From Aplysia californica (lineage: Eukaryota > Mollusca > Gastropoda > Aplysiida > Aplysiidae), in assembly GCF_000002075.1 (NCBI RefSeq), contig NW_004797402.1, positions 531,015-595,014 on the forward strand: a DNA stretch of 64,000 nt. Reading direction: 5' to 3'. Shown here one piece after another: positions 47,980 to 64,000 of this stretch (position 1 is its first letter; every line of letters starts with the position of its first letter). Below the pieces are notes generated by a model that was not told where the DNA came from, did no database searches, and saw only the letters and a program-made list of their open reading frames with translations. Made by a program: the position numbers and the translations under genes.

Positions 47980-49240
47980 CCTTGTTTTTTCATAGCGATA
48001 TCCACGATACATGTAACTACAGGACAGATCTTTTCTTGCCGATACACTTATGAAAACACAACCTAAACACAAAATACAAAAAGAACACAACATTGCTGGA
48101 CTGGAGGAATTATCTCATTTTTCCGCTGTAAGCTTTCGTCTTTTGATGGGTGGTGCACACGACAGAGTAGCTCAGGGTGGGTTTGGACGTGTTGTGACTG
48201 CATGATTGTTTTGACGTGTTTTTCTTTGTCTGTTAGGCCACGGTGCATGAATGAGACTCACAATGAAAGGCCATTCCAAACCCACATTTTTGTATCCAAG
48301 GAACGCAGTGTTTCTCAAGGATGTGTTGTTTGGGGATGACCTTTTCTTTTGATCCATTTTGATTGAGTAGCACGTGTTTTACGGCACTATCGACTCAAGA
48401 CCTTTTATTTGCCAAATATGTTTCTGTATAAAGACATATATCGTGTGATGCATGACTGAATATGTGGTATTCTCTCTAAAGTGATTGGCTTTCCATGTGC
48501 AATTACTGTGTGGATATCTTTGAAGGTGTCTTTTACGTGAACAAATTTCTCTCTCAGAACAATTAATGCAGTGTCTATTATGCTTTGATTTCGTGTACAT
48601 GCAATATTACTGTTCCTTTTGCTAAAAATGATGCTAGCTGTCTGTACACATGGGCTGTGATGAATTTATGGCAGTGGCTTCCTATAAATGAACGGCTGTG
48701 GTAGGCCTGTGGTGTGATGTTGTGTTGTTTGAGGATGTTATCAAATTCAGAGCAGGCAGGACTTGACCTTGGAATAAGCTCCTCAAACTCTAACTCTGAC
48801 AGCTGATCATGTACACTAGAACCCTTCCTCTCAAATCTCTCTGCTTCTCGTGGATTATCCGAAAAATCTGACAGCCCTGTAACAATTGAATGTCCTCCTC
48901 GTTTTTTTCCAGCCCTCTTTCATTTTTTGCCGTAGATATGCACATTTTGTCCTATTCCAGGCGTGCAATTCTCCATAGATTGATGGACCAGCTGTACATC
49001 TATATCATGTGCAGCCTCCTCAAGAAGGCGATGATGTTTGAGCACAATGCCCACCATATGATCATGTTGAGTGTGGCACTCCATGACAAAAATATTGTTA
49101 AAAATGACAACGAAAATCAGATGTAGTAGAGGCAAGAAAACTAAAAACAGCAAGAATGAATGTTCAGAGTGGTGGGTTGGTATTTTTAAAAAATCACAGA
49201 AAATCATAGAATAACTTCGTGCATTTGAAACTTGCACATG
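47980..49240 (-). pseudogene. Decayed mobile-element-associated coding relic
   Basis: Read on the minus strand, fragments appear in order, such as FDNILKQHNITPQAYHSRSF, FIGSHCHKFI and HILEKHCVPWIQKCGFGMAF. I associate these loosely with repeat-borne proteins of invertebrates. It is a broken fossil and its superfamily is unknown to me. Confidence 0.45.
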
Positions 49241-49693
49241 TAAATGAAAATTGTCACCACAGTTGATACATGAATTTCTGTTTAAATCGTTGGGGGCCGG
49301 ATTGAAATATCTAAATCCAAACTGAAAAAGTTCTAAACATTGAAGATGCCAGTTTGAAAATCACAGACTTACTTAAATCCCTTGTAAAACTGATATAATC
49401 GGACTTACAAGAAAACAAGTTATACCGGCCTACAGGTCAAACATAGCACGTTACAATGAAATCTCAATCGGCCTTGTAGCATTTATAGTTTCAGAGTTAG
49501 GAGGCTTTCAATTTGCACTAAAACGCCATATTTACTACTGCCCCGGCACAGGAGGAGTGGCGCTGCGGTCACCCCAATTAACCCCTCTGACAAGTGATTT
49601 ATGACTACGCGCTGGGCTGTCGGGCGGGGCGGGCAGGGTGGTGAGGATGGTCGGGGAGGAACCGGGGAAGGAAAACTAAGTGAGCGGTGTGGA

Positions 49694-49992
49694 CGGTATT
49701 TTATCCGCTGTGTCGTGGGTTCGAATCCCGTCAGGGGCCCGGCATTGTGTCCTTGGGAAAGGCACTTTACACGAATTTTCCTCACTTCACCCAGGTGGGA
49801 ATGGGTACCCAGCTATAGACAGCGAAAGATCTTGTCAGTTTGTTAGTGTTTGAGTGTTTAATCAGCTGCTTGCACTGTACGCTTCCCAGGAAGCTGAGAA
49901 TGTTCCCGAGTGTTCTATTTTCTGCTGGGGTAATAACAGTGTAAAGCGCATAGAGAGCCTACTGTTGAGCGGGGAATGTGCTATACAAAGGC

Positions 49993-50032
<40 letters not shown>
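49694..50032 (+). mobile_element. SINE-1, full length
   Basis: Clear B box GGGTTCGAATCCCG, V-like core, GCGCATAGAG tail and (ATT)n. A real tRNA is excluded by the SINE body. Confidence 0.85.
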
Positions 50033-50033
<1 letters not shown>

Positions 50034-50732
50034 CATACAAGCCACCCAAAAGATAGAAATTAGTTACACCGGATGCCCATTGGTAAGATCAGATCAGGAT
50101 CAGTCAGGTCAATTCAGTTCAATTGAATAGCAGCTTCAGTGCACACTGCAAATAGACCACGCCTAGCTTCATAAAATTTGACCCTGACGTTAAAGCAGAG
50201 AAAACTTTGACCTCTCGGGACAACAATGAAACTTGAAGCAAATGTTTAATTTTATATCTGGCACAGTGTGATGATGTTCTTCACAAAACCTAACTGTTCA
50301 TAACACAGTTGAGTTATTTATTAGTTCTTTCAAAAATGGCTTTAAGTGCCGAGTGCAGCATTTTGAGATTTATTGTGTTGAAAGATTCTTGAACCCCATA
50401 CATACAAGATTACATGATGGAAAATTTCAATATATAGGCCTATATATATATAAAATAGCTTTCTATCAGCCTCTTCAAATCAATTTTACCAACCTGATTC
50501 ATTTCTCATGGCATGACTTCTATGAAGATTGTGAACAAAAACCAACATTATTATTTAAGATCTACAAACTTTAATCAAACTGGCTCTGTGTTTTGTGTAG
50601 ACTCACAACAGCAACTCTACTATTAGATGTACTAGAACTTATGACATCATTTTAACGATAAAAGGCCGAATCCTACTAATAATAATTATCATTATGCAGG
50701 AAGGCATAAAACCAAATGTTAAATAAAAAGCA

Positions 50733-51115
50733 AGTAGCTATTCTCTGGCGTCGCGCCGGTCAATAGATCGATGGCGTCACGCATAGTTGCACATGTGTCG
50801 CTTCTCCACAGCTTTCCATCTCCCATTATTGTTGCAACTGAGTTCAGTGCCAGATGCGCCTTCTTGTACTTCTGGTTGTGACTGAGGGTTGTTGGCACTT
50901 CTGGTGCTGCCACCTTTGACACACAAATTTCTCCTTCTTCCATCACTGGTGCTTTCATTGAGTAGTGGCTGCGTGTCCACAGTAGTGAATCGCATTCTGA
51001 AGAAATGCCAATCCTGATGAGTGTTTGTGTAAGGCCATAAATGTACATGAGCAACTATACGTGACGCTGGAGAATAGCCATCAATCTATTGACCGGCGCG
51101 ACACTTGAGAATAGC
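50733..51115. mobile_element. TIR element, about 380 bp, with 111-codon minus frame
   Basis: The left end GCTATTCTCTGGCGTCGCGC and right end (complement GCTATTCTCAAGTGTCGCGC) continue as CGGTCAATAGAT on both sides. The open frame (50,719-51,054, minus) fills the interior but matches no transposase that I know. 50,040-50,730 is AT-rich without features. Confidence 0.75.
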
Positions 51116-51119
51116 CACT

Positions 51120-52033
51120 TGAGATCTAACTTTAAAAAGTCCAATAAAATATGTCTGAAGACGTGACACTGCTGAAGTCAACAACACATTTTAATCATTC
51201 TTCGTATCAGCCCAAAGAAGGAATCGCAGGGATCGAATCGTTAAAACATGACATGATATGTCATTATGATTCAGAACAATGTCCAGGTCCATGACCTACG
51301 CAAATTTAGACTTAGATCTAGATCGAGAAATGAACCTGTTAATAAAAAACGAAATAGAAAGTGAAAGTAGATTTTGCTGAGGTGTAGGCGTAACCATAGC
51401 CATAGCATAGCGGTTTTAGTCGTAATTTATTCCATGCAATAAGAGTCAATATTCTCTAAATCGTTGTAAACTCAGCAGAAAGTGAGTACTTTATTCACTA
51501 CCTGAGTTCTAAATGAGGTATATCCTTCTTTAGAGAAATTCGTGTCCGCTATACGGTGCCAAGAAGTGAGACACTTCTACCGGCTGATGCCTTACTTGAG
51601 GGGGCTGGTTATTTTACGAGCTTGTGCAATATGTTGTTATTGTTTTATGTTTTGGTTTAGTACGTACTGTACAAACTTTCCAAAATAATTACTGGAACAT
51701 GTGATACCATTTGATTTGTAATTTGATTTGTAACTTTTGTTGTACGGAAAGTAATAACAGAAAAAAAATTTTACTTGATATATTTCGGAATATTTTATTC
51801 TAAATAATAAAGTGCCCAAATTAAGTTAGACACACAAATGATAAGTTTCAATTCCTGTCATCGCATTTTTAGCAATATAAGTTTGTTCTGTAGGAAACTT
51901 CTGCACACTTTTTAGTTCCCATTATAATCTCGTTCGAGTTCCTTCGAGACTTGGTTGTCATCGAGACCTGCACATCAAGTAAGCAGACAGTGTCCAGACC
52001 TTTTTTATCTGTGTGTACAAGAATTCTTCAACC
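51120..52033. promoter_or_regulatory. Probable DYNLT1 upstream region and promoter
   Basis: AT-rich sequence with no repeat that I recognise, directly upstream of the DYNLT1 start. No clear TATA box or initiator could be fixed by eye. The placement is inference from gene order. Confidence 0.4.
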
Positions 52034-60816
<8,783 letters not shown>

Positions 60817-61649
60817 ACAAGCTTTCTTCCAGACCGAGTCAATTTGCTATGACACCCCCCCTCCCCCCCCCCCCCCTCCCCCAATGTTTTCTTTCATCAG
60901 GGTGAACTCTTCCAAAGCTTTCCTACTCGCTTGAACAGAACAGAAAAAAGGGGTAATAGATGGGAATAGTAATTTGGTTTCCAATCAAAACTATTTTTAG
61001 CTTCTTTTCATCGCTGAAACGAATGAATTTTTGTACTCACTTTCGGCAGTTTACCTCAGGCTTGTTTTTACATGAAAGAATTGTCCAGACAGTTGGAAGA
61101 TTCAGGAAAAATAAGTGTATGGTACCTAGGGAGTAAGTTTCAGTCATCAGCCTCTCATGATATCTTGACTCCATACCTGTAAATAACTTCATTGAGTGTA
61201 AATGTGTGTGAGTGGATGTGACAGCTTCACCCATTTGTATTCTGCGAAGGGAATTGCTCTTTTCCTTTTTTTTTTTTGGTATTGTGTTTTGCTTTCATTT
61301 ACTAGAAAGTGTGGCTGGTGTGAAAATGTATGTGTCTACCTTTTTGTCTGTGATCTTGATATTCGAAAAGTGTCATTTTTTTTTTTCTTACAATATACTG
61401 GTCCATATTTATGAAACTTGAATTTTATTCTTAAAATTTTCAATTTTGCAAGCTATAGGTTTGCTTGGTCAGAATATAATTTTTAGTTACTTTCAAGGGA
61501 AAAATCATGTAATCTTTTCAAATTTGCACAGCTGCAATTAGTCGGGTTATAAATCTGCGTAAAACCTCGATCCAGGTGTCAAAGGATGTAATAATTTCAT
61601 GTTCATTTATGTCTTTAGAAAATGAGCAACTTGAGGTTTCTTTAAAAGT

Positions 61650-61664
61650 AATAAAAGTAATAAA
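61650..61664 (+). terminator. DYNLT1: Candidate DYNLT1 polyadenylation signals
   Basis: Two AATAAA hexamers 9 bp apart (61650 and 61659), followed by a GT-rich stretch. They would give a 3' UTR of about 0.85 kb. The region 60,817-61,650 otherwise holds only AT-rich and homopolymer sequence. Confidence 0.5.
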
Positions 61665-61760
61665 AGTCCAACTTCTGTGTTGCGAAGGATTCTTTCCTAC
61701 TTGAGGTTGTTTTCATGTTTGTGTTTGTTTTCTTTCTTTTTTTATATCCTTCAAAATCGT

Positions 61761-61924
61761 AGGTGGTTTGCGAGTGCTCTGGTGTGGTTTGCTCTTTTTT
61801 CCTATCAAACATCTGTCGTCCTTATCTCTCCTCCTTCTTTTTTGTGTATCTTACTCTGTTGTAACATATCTATTCTTCGGCACTTATATGACTTTATTGT
61901 GTTGCAAGTGCCGTAAAACTCTAA
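61761..61924 (+). mobile_element. SINE-A copy
   Basis: Plus sense. TTCAAAATC on both sides as target-site duplication. Downstream of the candidate poly(A) sites. Confidence 0.8.
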
Positions 61925-62394
61925 TGAAAATTGTTCAAAATCTGTGCGTAGGCTTTTGTGTTTAAAGCTTATTTAATATTATGCACATGTGAGACACTCT
62001 CTATCTGCAATCCCCTGACAGCTGGTTAGAACTGCTTTCTGATATATTAGCTGATGAATGATCCAGTCTTCCACACAAGCCATAAAGGACTTTGGTATCC
62101 ACACATCTGTATTCTGATCGTTGATTTCAATGCAAAAATCTATTCGGCCATTGCATACTGTCAACCAGATGCAAGTGAACCCAACATTAACGTTTGGCTT
62201 AAGGGGATGTAGCTATGGTCAAGACCCAAAGGCTGTAGTTTTTGGTCTAATGCTTCCTTTTCTGCATCAGAGGGTGTGACATAGTACAAATAAGAGGCAA
62301 AACTTTCAGTAAATGGTGGAGCATTTCAACTTTAATACAAATTATAATCTTTCATTTACATGAGAATGGAAATAATGAAAAAAATAAATTTTTT

Positions 62395-62600
62395 TAGATC
62401 ATTTAGGAGGCGGGTTTCTGACCCTGTCTGTCAGGGCCAACCCAATCTGAGAGAGATACAACTTACAACATCCCAGCAGCAGAAAGACCGATACAAATTT
62501 TCTCCCCACTCGGGAATAGAACTCGGGTCTCCGGCGTTCAACAGCAAAACACCTAGCTACAATGCTGGTGATCTCAAAACAGTGCTCCCCAGTTCAATAA
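62395..62600 (-). mobile_element. SINE-3 related element, inverted
   Basis: On the minus strand TAGCTAGGTGTTTTGCTG and GAGTTCTATTCCC look like A and B boxes. 61,925-62,394 shows no feature. Confidence 0.55.
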
Positions 62601-62617
62601 AGCAGGGCTTTTTTTTA

Positions 62618-62890
62618 GTAAGGTTTTACAGCCCTCGCAACTGCATAAGGTCATATGAGCGCCAAGGGGTGGATGTCAACAGAAGTCCAAATGGGAAATC
62701 AGGCTTACTCTGCTCACCTCTCTAGCCTCAACAGCACAAAGTCTCTCTGCTTCGACTATCAAGGCACCCCGGAAAAAAAAGTTCACAAGAGAGTGACAAA
62801 CAATTCTACTGTGCATAAGAACATGTTAATATCCCCCCTTTGCGAATGGCCTAACGACCCTTCAGTCAGTAACACTGCCATGATGGGGCC
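62618..62890 (-). mobile_element. Family B, internally deleted copy
   Basis: Hairpin end CCTCGCAACTGCATAAGGTC with GAGCGCC. The middle is shortened compared with 17,109. 62,891-63,467 has nothing recognised. Confidence 0.68.
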
Positions 62891-63469
62891 TAAAGCAGTG
62901 CATCATAAACTGACAGTAGACTGAGAAAATAGTCTGAGGTTGGAGAAAATAATTATGAGCTTTCTGCCTCAAAACTCTCCAGGAAGTCGCACACAAGTGC
63001 GCCATGAACAGCTGATAAAGGAAAAATAATTTTATATATATTATAATAATATGTATATTATAATGCAAATGAGATAATCATTTTGTCCTAGTCATAGATG
63101 GAGCTTTAATCACATCGTTCCTCTCCATCTTGTTTCACATTAAACTGCCAAGGCAAAAATTTGTGTAAAAATAAAGAAGGTGGGTTTGGAGAGAAAATAA
63201 AAGACAATCTTTGAGAATCTACTTTCTCATTACACTGTAGTCAAGTGCACCAAAGTTAATGAATCCAGTATGTCTCAAAATCATGGATTCCTCAAACAGA
63301 AATCCTGGGCTTAATGTCTTTAAAAAACCTTTTCTTTACAATAAATTCAATGTGTATACAAATCCAAAAGCAGAACGCTGAGAATCAAGTGTCGGTACAT
63401 AGTACATATAATCTTATTGTGAGCATAATCAAATAAGCAAAAAGCGATGTCAGCGACTCAGCACAGCTA

Positions 63470-63955
63470 CAGTGGAGTCCGCCTAAAGTGAACACGCTTT
63501 ATTTGAACAATCGGTTAAAGTGAACGATATTCTGTGGTCCCGATTGAAACGCTATTTGTTTAAGTAAAAAAAATAATGGATAAAATGAACCAGTTTCATG
63601 GAGAAATCGGATAGATAAAGTGAACACCCAAAATAAGTGAAATCGAAGAACGGACCGACCGTGTCACTGTCGCCAAGCTGTGAAAATAAATTTCTTTGCC
63701 TCGGGCATCGGCAGACAATCCCAGCTCGGCGGTGGCGACGGCAATCTCAATCAGAAAGAAATAGCTCTAGTCTAGGCTCGCCCGTTGTGTTGTCCCTTTC
63801 CCCCCCCCCCCTCCCTTGACCCACCACTGTGCGTAGCTACTGTTTCTTAGTTCTAGACCCCCACCCTACCAAAATGGTTAAACTGAACATCGGATAGAGT
63901 GAACACTTTCTTCTGGTCCCAAAGAGTTCACTTTAACTTTAAGCAGATTCCACTG
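63470..63955. mobile_element. pogo/Tc1-mariner-like MITE, 486 bp
   Basis: Flanked by TA on both sides. Ends CAGTGGAGTCCGCCTAAAGT and the complement CAGTGGAATCTGCTTAAAGT. TTAAAGTGAAC-like motifs repeat inside. It has no transposase. Confidence 0.75.
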
Positions 63956-64000
63956 TACTTTGCTTACGGCATTCTCAATTCAGGCCAACGCCAGGCCAAA

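Noticed and set aside
49694-49740. tRNA gene, suggested by a perfect B box
   Set aside because: It lies in a SINE-1 head with SINE body and LINE-type tail. No cloverleaf could be made by eye.

Overview
The window comes from an animal nuclear genome, with spliced genes, GT-AG introns and dense SINE, LINE and MITE insertions. A marine mollusc, perhaps a gastropod, is my best guess. That guess rests on repeat style and protein divergence, not on any search.

Two genes explain the coding content, and they lie head to head. On the minus strand, from 47,170 down to 5,026, is most of ASCC3, the tandem-cassette Ski2-like 3'-5' DNA/RNA helicase of the activating signal cointegrator complex. I could place 31 coding exons with compatible phases, covering residues 1 to about 1,600 of an expected 2,200 or so. 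The last exons lie beyond coordinate 1. On the plus strand, 52,034-60,816 holds a complete four-exon DYNLT1-type (Tctex1) dynein light chain of 113 residues. The 4.9 kb between the two start codons should hold both promoters. It also contains a decayed transposon-associated coding relic, SINE pieces and a short element with terminal inverted repeats.

Assembly matters here. About 5.07 kb (12,766-17,838) carrying ASCC3 coding exons 19-23 is repeated at 17,992-23,064 with a constant offset of 5,226. A 100-N gap (17,892-17,991) sits between the copies. This looks like two unmerged contig ends rather than biology, but the 744 nt of repeated exons are phase-neutral, so a gene predictor would report a false 248-residue duplication. 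A second gap, 569 N, lies in a CA repeat at 35,884-36,452.

The introns are a repeat archive. They hold: (1) SINE-A, with about 17 copies, target-site duplications and a 3' hairpin whose two arms change together; (2) family B, with a different body but the same 3' hairpin and tail; (3) a tRNA-derived SINE whose 3' tail matches a nearby L2/CR1-like LINE; (4) TTAA-flanked piggyBac-type MITEs whose right end is amplified in 67-bp tandem units; (5) 430-bp and 250-bp MITEs; (6) RTE-like LINE 3' ends; (7) one broken Ty3/gypsy fragment; and (8) many mini- and microsatellites.

The most interesting points are the covarying hairpin shared by SINE-A and family B, the gene-sense orientation of nearly all SINE-A copies, the LINE inserted into a TTAA MITE, and an in-frame tandem splice acceptor in DYNLT1 that would add 27 residues.
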